Assembly (NCBI GenBank): GCA_963813725.1
Contig: CAWFAI010000007.1
Location: forward strand, 1-64,000
DNA length: 64,000 nt
Source of the DNA: VGBV01 sp963813725
GTDB lineage: Bacteria; Actinomycetota; Thermoleophilia; Solirubrobacterales; 70-9
Reading direction: 5' to 3'
Shown: piece after piece, positions 44,186 to 51,815 of the stretch
How the letters are laid out: the number at the start of each line of letters is the position of its first letter
How positions within the stretch are numbered: the stretch's first letter is position 1
The notes under the pieces: generated by a model
Told to the model about the DNA's origin: nothing
Seen by the model: only the letters and a program-made list of their open reading frames with translations
The model's database searches: none
Made by a program: the position numbers and the translations under genes

Positions 44186-45322
44186 CTATCCCACCCGCCC
44201 TGAGTCCCCGAGCGCGCAGAAGGCGGCCGGCACCGAAGCGCGCGCGGCCTCGCCGCCGACCCGGAAGAAGCCCATCCAGCCCAGCTCGGCGAACTCTGTC
44301 TTGTGGGCGTGGAACATGAAGTCCCCGGCGTAGGGGAAGCACATCTCCAGCACCGCCCGTTGGGCCTGGCCCTGAAGGACGGTGTCGGTGAACTCGACCG
44401 GTGCCAGCGAGGTCCCCGTCGGGAAGTGGTTGAAGAAGTTGCCGTGGATGTGGAACGAGTTGATCGGGTCGTACTCGAGGACGTTGACGAGGTAGATCCT
44501 CACCGGCGCGTCGCGCTCGACCGCGATCGGCTCGTTCACGTAGTGGAAGGCGACGCTGTTGACCGCGTAGACCTGATTGCCCTCGGCGTCGAAGTTCGTG
44601 TTGAAGCCGTTCATGACCATCACCATCTCGTCGGCCTCGGGACGTCCCTGCTTGGGATCGACGATGAAGGCGCCGTAGAGACCGCGCGCGATGTGCTCGG
44701 CCAGCGGACCGGCGTGGCAGTGGTAGAGGTGCATGCCGAACGGCTCGGCGGTGAACTCGTAGGTCGTCTCGGCGTTCGTCTGGATCAGCCCGGCGCCGAT
44801 CCCCGGCACGCCGTCCATCTGGGCGGGGTGCAGCCCGTGGAAATGGATCGTGTGGGGATGCTCGGAGCCATTCACGAACCGGACCCGCAGCAGATCCCCC
44901 TCGCGCGCGCGCAGCGTGGGCCCGGGGACCCGGCCGTTGTAGGTCCAGGCCGGATAGGAGACGCCCGGGGCGACCTCGATCTCCTGATCGCCGGCGACCA
45001 GCGTCCACTCGCGCAGCAGCCTGCCGTTCGCAAGCCGCCTCGTCTTGCCCCAGTCGAAATCCCGCAGCATCTCGGTCGGGTTGAAGCCGTTGGCGGCGTG
45101 GTCGACGCTGCCCGGCGCGAACGTCGGCCCCGAGTTGCCGCCGCCGTGCACGGCCTGGGCCGCGCCGTGGGCGGGCCCCGGGGCGCCACCGTTGGCCGGC
45201 GCGGCGTTCGCGCCCTCGATCGCCGCGTGCAGCCCGGTGTGGGGCACCAACTGATGGATCACCGGGACGGCGGCGCCGGCGGTGCCGCCGATCAGGAGCT
45301 TTCTGCGGCTGATCTTCTGCAC
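44186..45322 (-). CDS. Tat-exported multicopper oxidase (two-domain, nitrite-reductase-like fold)
   Basis: The protein has 378 residues from GTG 45322. The N-terminus SRRKLLIGGTAGAAV is a twin-arginine signal. Copper-site motifs are HTIHFHGLH, MHLYHCHAGPLAEH, NSFHIHGNFFNH and the C-terminal FMFHAHKTEFAELGWMG. The length and spacing suit a two-domain laccase or nitrite reductase-type oxidase rather than a three-domain laccase. Iron, manganese or copper oxidation is inferred from its place before the ZIP and DtxR genes. Confidence 0.85.
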   Translation of the reverse strand: MQKISRRKLLIGGTAGAAVPVIHQLVPHTGLHAAIEGANAAPANGGAPGPAHGAAQAVHGGGNSGPTFAPGSVDHAANGFNPTEMLRDFDWGKTRRLANGRLLREWTLVAGDQEIEVAPGVSYPAWTYNGRVPGPTLRAREGDLLRVRFVNGSEHPHTIHFHGLHPAQMDGVPGIGAGLIQTNAETTYEFTAEPFGMHLYHCHAGPLAEHIARGLYGAFIVDPKQGRPEADEMVMVMNGFNTNFDAEGNQVYAVNSVAFHYVNEPIAVERDAPVRIYLVNVLEYDPINSFHIHGNFFNHFPTGTSLAPVEFTDTVLQGQAQRAVLEMCFPYAGDFMFHAHKTEFAELGWMGFFRVGGEAARASVPAAFCALGDSGRVG

Positions 45323-45350
45323 GCGTGGAATTGAAGCACAGCTTGAAACA

Positions 45351-45372
45351 GAAGTTAGGCGTGGCTAACTTC
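45351..45372. promoter_or_regulatory. DtxR-type operator
   Basis: Perfect 8-base arms GAAGTTAG and CTAACTTC are separated by six bases (GCGTGG), matching the TTAG-N-CTAA layout of DtxR/IdeR boxes. It lies 29 bases upstream of the multicopper oxidase start, the first gene of an operon that ends with a DtxR-family regulator. Autoregulation is the obvious inference. Confidence 0.75.
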
Positions 45373-45452
45373 CAAGGCGCCTCGAATGTTGCTGGACAAG
45401 AGGCCGCCGGGCGACGACAAGCAGCGAGATCCCGCTCCCTAGACTCGGATGG

Positions 45453-46409
45453 ATGACCGAGGCGACCGTCGAGCTCGACGCCCAGTACCGCGCCATGCGC
45501 GAGGAGGCGGCGCTGGTGGACCGCTTCGGCCGCTCCGTCGTGGCGGTCACCGGACCCGAATCCGCCGACTACCTCCAGGGACAGCTCACCAATGACGTCG
45601 AGGCAATCGAGCCGGGGCAGGGGTGCTACGCGGCGCTGCTCGACCGCAAGGGGCATCTGCAGGCCGACATGCGCGTGCTGCGGCTCGCCGACGACGAGTT
45701 CCTTCTGGACGCCGAGGGCGCGGCGGGGCCCGCGCTGCTCAAGCACCTCTCCACCTACAAGGTCGGGCGCGACGTCGCGGTCAGCGCCCGGGATGACGAG
45801 CTCGGCCTGTCCTCGGTGATCGGCCCACGGGCCGCGGAGCTGACGGGAGCCGGGGGCCTGGGCCCCGAGCACGCGCACCGCGTGCTGACCATCGGCAGAG
45901 CCGACGTCCGCGCGATCGCCACCGATCTGGGCGTGGACCTGCTCGCCCCGGCGGCGGACCTGAAGAGCGCCGGCGCCTGGTTGCTGGACGCGGGCGCCGA
46001 GCGCGCCGGCACCGACGCGGCCGAGATCGTCCGCGTCGAGTCGGGGCGTCCCCGCTTCGGACACGACATGAGCGAGGCGACGATGCCCGCCGAGGCCGGG
46101 ATCGTCGAGCGCGCCGTCGACTTCGAGAAGGGCTGTTACATCGGCCAGGAGCCGGTCGCCCGGCTGCACTACCGCGGCCGCCCCAATCGGGTCCTGAGGG
46201 GACTCTCCCTGAGCACGCCCGCCGAGGCGGGTGCCGCGCTGACGCTCGGCGAGAAGGAGGTCGGGCAGATCGGGACGGCTTGCGTCTCACCCGCCCTCGG
46301 CCCGATCGCGCTCGCGGTCGTCAGGCGCGAGGCGGACCCCGGAGACGAGGTCCAGGTCGATGGGGGCGCCGCGGCCGAGGTCGTTGAGCTGCCGTTCCGG
46401 CGCGGGTAA
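45453..46409 (+). CDS. ygfZ: YgfZ/GcvT-like folate-binding protein
   Basis: The protein has 318 residues. It contains the hallmark KGCYIGQEPVARLHYRG (about residues 226-242), with the conserved Cys, and an N-terminal GcvT-like part (VAVTGPESADYLQGQLTNDV). YgfZ proteins use tetrahydrofolate in repair or assembly of certain iron-sulfur enzymes. FbiC and other radical-SAM enzymes here would be plausible clients. It starts 80 bases from the DtxR-type operator, on the other strand. Confidence 0.9.
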   Translation: MTEATVELDAQYRAMREEAALVDRFGRSVVAVTGPESADYLQGQLTNDVEAIEPGQGCYAALLDRKGHLQADMRVLRLADDEFLLDAEGAAGPALLKHLSTYKVGRDVAVSARDDELGLSSVIGPRAAELTGAGGLGPEHAHRVLTIGRADVRAIATDLGVDLLAPAADLKSAGAWLLDAGAERAGTDAAEIVRVESGRPRFGHDMSEATMPAEAGIVERAVDFEKGCYIGQEPVARLHYRGRPNRVLRGLSLSTPAEAGAALTLGEKEVGQIGTACVSPALGPIALAVVRREADPGDEVQVDGGAAAEVVELPFRRG

Positions 46410-46437
46410 CCGCCCCTTCGGTTAGATTCTCCCCGGC

Positions 46438-46854
46438 ATGAGCAGGAGGGGCAGAGCCCTTGTCGCGTTCGCTGCCGTCCTGGCGGCCCTGGCGATCGGC
46501 GCCTGTGGTGGCGAGGACTTCGAGAACGAGCCGCGTCCCCCGACCCCCGCCCCGGTCAGCATCCAGATCGCCGACGACGGGCTCACGGTCTCGCCCTCGG
46601 AGTTCGGCGCCGGCATCGCCAACATCACGATCCTCAACACCGGCGAGGAACCCACGAAGGTCGGGATAGCCGGGCCCTCGCCTGGCCGGAGCCCCCAGAT
46701 CGCCCCAGGGACCAGCGGGGTGCTGAAGATGGAGATGGAGCCCGGCGAATACTCGGCGGTCGCGATCGACCTCGACCTCGCCGAGGTCCCGCGCTTCGAA
46801 TTCGTCGTCGGCCCCGAGCGCGAGTCCGCGAACAACGACCTGCTGCTGCCCTAG
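46438..46854 (+). CDS. Small lipoprotein with cupredoxin-like domain
   Basis: The protein has 138 residues. The lipobox lies at AALAIGACGG. The remainder is beta-rich (VSIQIADDGLTVSPSEFGAG, NITILNTGEEPTKVGI, GVLKMEMEPGEYSAVAIDLD) and resembles cupredoxin-like lipoproteins, but no His/Cys/Met copper set is visible. It is convergent, with a 4-base overlap, with the nuclease-like gene downstream. Confidence 0.75.
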   Translation: MSRRGRALVAFAAVLAALAIGACGGEDFENEPRPPTPAPVSIQIADDGLTVSPSEFGAGIANITILNTGEEPTKVGIAGPSPGRSPQIAPGTSGVLKMEMEPGEYSAVAIDLDLAEVPRFEFVVGPERESANNDLLLP

Positions 46855-48131
46855 TCCTCGGCCTCGCTATCGGCGGGATCGTCGATCGCACCCTCGATGC
46901 GGTCGAGGCGGTCGAGCAGGGCGCTCTCGATTCCCTCGACTCCGGTGCGGGCACGCTCGACTCCGTTCTTGGCGCTGGTCAAGGCGGACTTGACCGTGCG
47001 GAACTCGCCGATGGCGTCTCGGGCCTCGGCGGCTGCGGTACGCACGGCCGTGGCGTCCACCGATGAGGCGGCCTCACGAGCGGCCCGCACACGCAGGCAC
47101 GCGTAGCGATAGGCCAGCTCGAGCGCGCGGCCGTCGGGCTCGTCCGGATCGACGGCGACGACCAGCTTGTTCCCCTGGTACTCGTGCATCTCCTCCACCG
47201 CGCCCGTGGGGATCGCCTCTTCGCCGGCGACCACCAGCAGTGCGTAGTCGGCACCGCGGGCGGTGAGAGCGCCGTTCAGCTCGTCCCATGCCTTGGGCTT
47301 GGTCAGCTGTGAATCCTTGACCTCGAACACGACCCTCCCCAATGCCGCGCCCTCCCCCGCGCCGATCTCCACGAGCGAGTCGCCCTTCTTGGACCCGCCC
47401 GCGCCGGGCGTGTCGCCGACATGGTGCGCGCAGTCGCCGCGCGACGCCGCCAGGCGCTCGATCGCTTCGTGGACGCGGTCCTCGAAGGTTCGTCCCTTGC
47501 GCGTGCCCGCTTCCTCGGCCTCGGCCACCCTGCGATCCGCGGCGTCCTGCTCCTTCAGCTCCACGATCTCGCGGGTGAGGCTCTCGATCCTCTCGCGATT
47601 GGCCTCGCTCTCCGCCTGGTAGCGGCCGCCCAGTTCCTTCAGCGCGCGCACGACCCCACCCTTGAAATCAGTCAGCGGGTTCGCGCCGTCCTCCGCCGAG
47701 AACTGCTTCAGCAGCGCCTCGCGCTGTTCGGCCAGCGCCCTCCGAAGCGTCTCCTGGAACTCCCTTGGGACGGATCCGTCCTCGCCGTCGAACGCCTTCG
47801 AGATCCGCTCGGCGAGCTGCTGGTCGCCCGCCTCCAGGGACCGGGTCAGGCGCTCCCTGAGCGCGGTCGCCTGCCGCTCGAACTCCGATCGAACGAAGTC
47901 CACCTCTGCGCTGGATTCCTCGCGGTCGAGGACCCGCGCGCCGATCTCAATCGCGTTGGCGACGGTGCGAGCGGGCTCGTGCCCGCCCTTCTGGCGATCG
48001 CGGACGAGCTGCGCAGCGCGCTCGTCGGTGACCGTGAGCTGCTCGATCACCAGGCGGTCGTCGAGCGCGCGGACGGTGCCTTCTGGCTGACCGTCGTCGA
48101 GCGGGAGCTGTGGCTTCTCGGAGGCTTCCAT
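46851..48131 (-). CDS. Coiled-coil protein with PD-(D/E)XK nuclease-like domain (RmuC-like layout)
   Basis: The protein has 426 residues. The N-terminal 90 residues are mixed, then a long coiled coil (about 70-210) has heptads such as LRERLTRSLEAGDQQLAERI and ERIESLTREIVELKEQ. A nuclease-like core follows at about 215-310: EDRVHEAIERLAA, GDSLVEIG and the catalytic-type strand RVVFEVKDS. A short coiled coil ends the protein. This coiled coil plus PD-(D/E)XK order resembles RmuC and related DNA-repair proteins. Its target is unknown. Confidence 0.7.
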   Translation of the reverse strand: MEASEKPQLPLDDGQPEGTVRALDDRLVIEQLTVTDERAAQLVRDRQKGGHEPARTVANAIEIGARVLDREESSAEVDFVRSEFERQATALRERLTRSLEAGDQQLAERISKAFDGEDGSVPREFQETLRRALAEQREALLKQFSAEDGANPLTDFKGGVVRALKELGGRYQAESEANRERIESLTREIVELKEQDAADRRVAEAEEAGTRKGRTFEDRVHEAIERLAASRGDCAHHVGDTPGAGGSKKGDSLVEIGAGEGAALGRVVFEVKDSQLTKPKAWDELNGALTARGADYALLVVAGEEAIPTGAVEEMHEYQGNKLVVAVDPDEPDGRALELAYRYACLRVRAAREAASSVDATAVRTAAAEARDAIGEFRTVKSALTSAKNGVERARTGVEGIESALLDRLDRIEGAIDDPADSEAED

Positions 48132-48268
48132 GGGAACTTGTGAAGGTAGTCGCGCTCGGGGACAGAACCTGACGCCGCTCGGCGCGCCTGGCCGGGGCGT
48201 GGCCGGAGCCGCGCGAGGGCCCGGTTGACTACGATCCGCCCGGTCCGCAACCTCCGGAGGGAAACCAC

Positions 48269-49525
48269 TTGGCAGTAGAGATCGCAGACGTTTCGAAGCT
48301 CGACGTGCAGCCCGGCGAGCTGCCCACGAAGATGGCCGCCTGGGTGATCCGCCCCGAGCGCGAGGGGGAGCCGAAGGACGCGATGCAGGTCGAGGAGATC
48401 GACGTTCCCGAGCCCGGCGCCTTCGAGGTGATCGTGCGAGTGATGGCGGCGGGAGTCAACTTCAACAACGTCTGGGCCTCGCTCGGCACGCCGGTCTCGG
48501 TCTTCAAGTACGGGGACCATCCCGAGTTCGGCCACCACATTCCGGGGTCCGACGGCTCCGGCGTCGTCTGGAAGGTCGGCGAGGGCGTGACCAAGTGGAA
48601 GCCCGGCGACGAGGTCGTGATCCACTGCAACCAGGCCTCCTACGAGGACGTCGAGGTGCACGGCTTGGACCCGCTGGCGGCGCCCAGCCAGCAGATCTGG
48701 GGCTACGAGACCACCTGGGGCTCCTTCGCCCAGTTCACCAAGGTCCAGGCCCAGCAGCTGCTGCCGAAGCCGAAGAACCTCTCCTGGGCTGAGTCGAGCG
48801 CCTACGGCCTCACCTACTTCACCGCCTACCGCATGCTGATCGACCAGTGCAAGCTGCAGCCCGGCCACAACGTGCTGATCTGGGGCGCCGCGGGGGGCCT
48901 CGGCGTGTTCGCCGTGCAGCTCTGCAAGGCCGCGGGCGCCAATGCCGTCGGCGTCGTCAGCTCGCCCGAGAAGGGCGAGCTGGTCAAGCGCCTCGGCGCC
49001 GTCGACTACATCGACCGCAACGAGTTCGCCGGGATGATGCGCAAGGGCGGCGAGTCGCCCGACGAGGAGAAGGCGCGATTCAAGGAATCGCTCGGGTTCG
49101 CAAAGAAGGTCAAGGGCATCCTCGGCGACGCGCCCGACATCGTCTTCGAGCACGTCGGCCAGGCGACGTTCCCCACCTCGGTGTTCATGGTGAAGCCGTT
49201 CGGCAAGGTCGTGATCTGCGGCGCCACCTCCGGCTACACGCTCGACTTCGACGTGCGCTACCTGTGGATGAAGCAAAAGCAGATCATCGGCTCGCACTTC
49301 GCCAACGCCTACGAGTGCATGCGCGCCAACCAGCTCATGGCCGAGGGCAAGATCCAGCCGGTGCTGTGGCAGGTGATGGGCTTTGACGGAGTCGCCGAGG
49401 CCCACCAGCTGCTGCACGAGAACAAGCACCTGGGCAAGATCTCGATCCTGGTCGGCGCCACCAGCGAGGATGAGGGCAAGCAGGAGGACGGCCCCGGCGC
49501 GATCCGCGCGGAGGTCGGTGCGTAG
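48269..49525 (+). CDS. ccr: Crotonyl-CoA carboxylase/reductase
   Basis: The protein has 418 residues from TTG 48269 (GGAGGG upstream). It is a medium-chain reductase fold with DYNF-like region VNFNNVWASLGTPVSVF, HIPGSDGSGVVWKVGEGV, NADPH motif LIWGAAGGLGVFAVQLC and the C-terminal GKISILVGA. The long insertion IHCNQASYEDVEVHGLDPL is typical of Ccr. It reduces and carboxylates crotonyl-CoA to (2S)-ethylmalonyl-CoA, the entry step of the ethylmalonyl-CoA pathway. The stop is directly followed by the next ATG. Confidence 0.93.
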   Translation: MAVEIADVSKLDVQPGELPTKMAAWVIRPEREGEPKDAMQVEEIDVPEPGAFEVIVRVMAAGVNFNNVWASLGTPVSVFKYGDHPEFGHHIPGSDGSGVVWKVGEGVTKWKPGDEVVIHCNQASYEDVEVHGLDPLAAPSQQIWGYETTWGSFAQFTKVQAQQLLPKPKNLSWAESSAYGLTYFTAYRMLIDQCKLQPGHNVLIWGAAGGLGVFAVQLCKAAGANAVGVVSSPEKGELVKRLGAVDYIDRNEFAGMMRKGGESPDEEKARFKESLGFAKKVKGILGDAPDIVFEHVGQATFPTSVFMVKPFGKVVICGATSGYTLDFDVRYLWMKQKQIIGSHFANAYECMRANQLMAEGKIQPVLWQVMGFDGVAEAHQLLHENKHLGKISILVGATSEDEGKQEDGPGAIRAEVGA

Positions 49526-49816
49526 ATGGAGGTTTGCTACATCGACTGGCGGGTCCACCCCTTCAGGGCGGACCGCTGGTATGAGACCTGGGAGCCGGCG
49601 GCCGAGAGGGCGATGTCGTTCGGCGCCAGGGCCTGGTCGCTGACCCGCTCGATCGAGGATCCCCTTTTGTTCCGCCAGTCCTCGGTCTGGGAGGACCGGG
49701 CCGATTTCGAGCGCTACTGGTACTCGGACGAGGTCTCGGCGATCCGCGAGCAGGCGCTGAACTTCTACAACAAGCCGCTGAACCCGCAGTGGCATTCGCT
49801 GGTCGCAGGCGAGTAG
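49526..49816 (+). CDS. ABM-like small protein coupled to ccr
   Basis: The protein has 96 residues. CYIDWRVHPFRADRWYETWEPAAERA and SSVWEDRADFERYWYSDEVSAIR resemble the antibiotic-biosynthesis-monooxygenase/dimeric ferredoxin-like fold. The ATG is immediately after the ccr stop with no gap, so translation is coupled. It is rich in Trp and Tyr. The function is unknown; a role in Ccr stability or cofactor handling is speculation. Confidence 0.7.
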   Translation: MEVCYIDWRVHPFRADRWYETWEPAAERAMSFGARAWSLTRSIEDPLLFRQSSVWEDRADFERYWYSDEVSAIREQALNFYNKPLNPQWHSLVAGE

Positions 49817-49852
49817 GCACGACTTCCGCCCCCCAGGCGTGTTTCTGACCCG

Positions 49853-50593
49853 ATGATCTTTCGCCGAGCCATTCCGGCTGCGTGCCTGGCCCTGGCCGGC
49901 ATCGCCCTGGCCGCCCCGCTCGCCCAGGCCAAGGTCTCGGTGGGCTTCGAGGACCGCGTGCTGGTGATCCAGGGCGGCAAGGGCAAGAACAAGGTCGCGG
50001 TGCGCTGCGGCGCTGACGGCCTGGTGCGCGTCAACGGCAAGGCGAAGATCGAGGGCGGCACCGTCGCCTGCTCGCAGGTCGTCGAGATCGACGCCTCGAT
50101 GGGCGGTGGCGCCGACAAGGCGGACTTCTCGGGCGTCGGCCCGGCGTTCGGCGACGCGAAGTTCCCCGGGTTCGGCAGCGGCACCGGCGTGGCGGCTCTG
50201 CTGGGCGACGGCAACGACCGCTATATCCCCAGCGCCACGGCCTTCAACCTCGCATTCGGCGAGGGCGGACGCGACCGCGCGGCGGGGGGAGGCGCCCGCG
50301 ACATCCTCTCCGGCGGCAAGCAGGGGGACGTGCTGAACGGGGGCGGGGGCCGCGACAGCATCCTCGGGAATGGCGGCGACGATCGCGTCTCGGGCGGGGC
50401 GGGAGCCGACATCCTCAGCGGCAACGCCGACGACGACCGGCTGACCGGCGCCGCCGGGGCGGACATCATCGGCGGAGGCACAGGCGCCGACCGCCTGCGC
50501 GGCGGGGCCGGCCGCGATCAGCTGTTCGGCGGGGCCGGCAAGGACCGCCTTATCGGCGGCGCCGGCAAGGACATCGAGAAGCAGAACCCTTAG
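49853..50593 (+). CDS. Secreted RTX-type calcium-binding repeat protein
   Basis: The protein has 246 residues. The signal peptide is RAIPAACLALAGIALAAPLAQA. The C-terminal half carries about ten nonapeptide repeats of the GGxGxD kind (GGGGRDSILGNGGDDRVSGG, GGAGRDQLFGGAGKDRLIGG), which bind calcium in a beta-roll. No catalytic domain is visible, so it may be structural or surface-bound. A strong hairpin follows. Confidence 0.87.
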   Translation: MIFRRAIPAACLALAGIALAAPLAQAKVSVGFEDRVLVIQGGKGKNKVAVRCGADGLVRVNGKAKIEGGTVACSQVVEIDASMGGGADKADFSGVGPAFGDAKFPGFGSGTGVAALLGDGNDRYIPSATAFNLAFGEGGRDRAAGGGARDILSGGKQGDVLNGGGGRDSILGNGGDDRVSGGAGADILSGNADDDRLTGAAGADIIGGGTGADRLRGGAGRDQLFGGAGKDRLIGGAGKDIEKQNP

Positions 50594-50618
50594 GGGTCAC
50601 AAGGCCGCAGGCTTTGGA

Positions 50619-50638
50619 GCAGCCGCGAGAGCGGCTGC
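50619..50638. terminator. Hairpin between convergent genes
   Basis: GCAGCCGC-GAGA-GCGGCTGC is a perfect 8-bp stem with a GAGA tetraloop between the RTX gene and clpS. There is no T tract. Confidence 0.55.
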
Positions 50639-50688
50639 GACTGATGCAGGCGGCCGCCAGTGACCCCGCCTGATGGCGAAGCTGGTCC

Positions 50689-50979
50689 CTAGTGCTGTTC
50701 GAGCGGGGCCATCGTCAGGCCCGCGTCCGAGAGCTGCTCCCAGTAGAGCTCGGCGGTCTCCTTGGGGCCGGTCCAGACGGCCGCCTGGCCGGAGTTGTGT
50801 ATGCGGTCGGCGATCGCGTAGCCGTTGTCCAGGCTGAGGCCCGGGATCACGCGCGCCAGCGTCTGCGCGACGTGGTCGAAGGTGTTGTGATCGTCGTTCA
50901 GCACGATCACCATCCAGTTCCCTCCCAGGCCCGATCCGGGGCCCGCCGAGCGCGGCTTCTCCACCGTGGTGGTACCCAC
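50689..50979 (-). CDS. clpS: ATP-dependent Clp protease adaptor ClpS
   Basis: The protein has 96 residues from a GTG start. The core motif VIVLNDDHNTFDHVAQTL and the end VWTGPKETAELYWEQLSDAGL match ClpS. It delivers N-degron substrates to ClpA/ClpC. The flexible N-terminal extension (TTTVEKPRSAGPGSGLGG) is short. It stands alone without clpA next to it. Confidence 0.92.
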   Translation of the reverse strand: MGTTTVEKPRSAGPGSGLGGNWMVIVLNDDHNTFDHVAQTLARVIPGLSLDNGYAIADRIHNSGQAAVWTGPKETAELYWEQLSDAGLTMAPLEQH

Positions 50980-51000
50980 GGCCCGAAGGGTAGAGCCGAT

Positions 51001-51711
51001 CTAGAAGGGGTTTGGGACCTTGATTGCGACGTCGTCGAAGACCCCGACGACCCCGTTGCCCGAGCCCGCGCCCTTGATCCCGGCGCTGACGACGGTCCTG
51101 CGTCCGTCCGGCTGGCTGTTCCCCGTATCGGTGAACGAGGCGACGAGCTTGCCGTTGATGCGCGCCGACACGCTGGTGTCGGCGTTCCCGTAGTCGAACG
51201 CGCGCAGGGCGAGCTCGTTGCCCTTCAGGCCTCCGCGGATGAACTTGCCCTTGCCCGAGCGGAACAGCACCGGGCCCTCGCCCTGGCCCCTCGGGTCGCG
51301 GAAAAGCTGCCAGCTCTGGGCGCCCGGGCGAACGCGCAGCTCATAGCCTGCGTTCTCGCTCGAGCGCGCCACGACGCCCACGTACGCCTTCTTCATCAGC
51401 TTCTTGGGGGTGGCCCCGCCCAGGCTGGCTGTGCCGGATATCTCGGCGTCCGAGCGGACGTCGCTGGAGTCGGCCACGACCGAGCTGCGGTAGGCGCAGC
51501 TGTTGGTGCCGGATCCGACGGCGATCTGCATCGACTTCTGCTGGCGCCACTTCTTGTCGCACTTCGCCCCCAGGACCTTCTGGAAGGCGAGCACGTCGCC
51601 CTGGGTGGCGAATGCGTACAGGGCCACGGTCACGGGGCCTGCGTGAGCGGCTGCCGCGAGCGAGGCGAAGGCCGCGCCGATGGCGATCAGGGCTGTGAGC
51701 TTGGCTCTCAT
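51001..51711 (-). CDS. Secreted beta-sandwich protein of unknown function
   Basis: The protein has 236 residues from ATG 51711. The signal peptide is RAKLTALIAIGAAFASLAAAAHA. The mature part is beta-rich with regular LamG-like strands (SDVRSDAEISGTASLGG, AYVGVVARSSENAGYELRVR, VSARINGKLVASFTDTGN, VGVFDDVAIKV). It resembles 'DUF1080/laminin-G-like' carbohydrate-binding domains, but no binding site can be named. It is divergent from ecm. Confidence 0.75.
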   Translation of the reverse strand: MRAKLTALIAIGAAFASLAAAAHAGPVTVALYAFATQGDVLAFQKVLGAKCDKKWRQQKSMQIAVGSGTNSCAYRSSVVADSSDVRSDAEISGTASLGGATPKKLMKKAYVGVVARSSENAGYELRVRPGAQSWQLFRDPRGQGEGPVLFRSGKGKFIRGGLKGNELALRAFDYGNADTSVSARINGKLVASFTDTGNSQPDGRRTVVSAGIKGAGSGNGVVGVFDDVAIKVPNPF

Positions 51712-51815
51712 TCGTGCCTGGGAGGTCGAGTCCGAGCGTAGCCGGGGGTCGGCCACGAACCTGCAATAACACTCTTCATCGATATTGGTTGCGGTGCGCG
51801 AATTACCATTCAGGC

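Noticed and set aside
42939..46169. A single 1076-residue minus-strand open frame
   Set aside because: Only the part below 44144 (ZIP transporter) has protein character. The rest reads the multicopper oxidase and ygfZ DNA in wrong frames.
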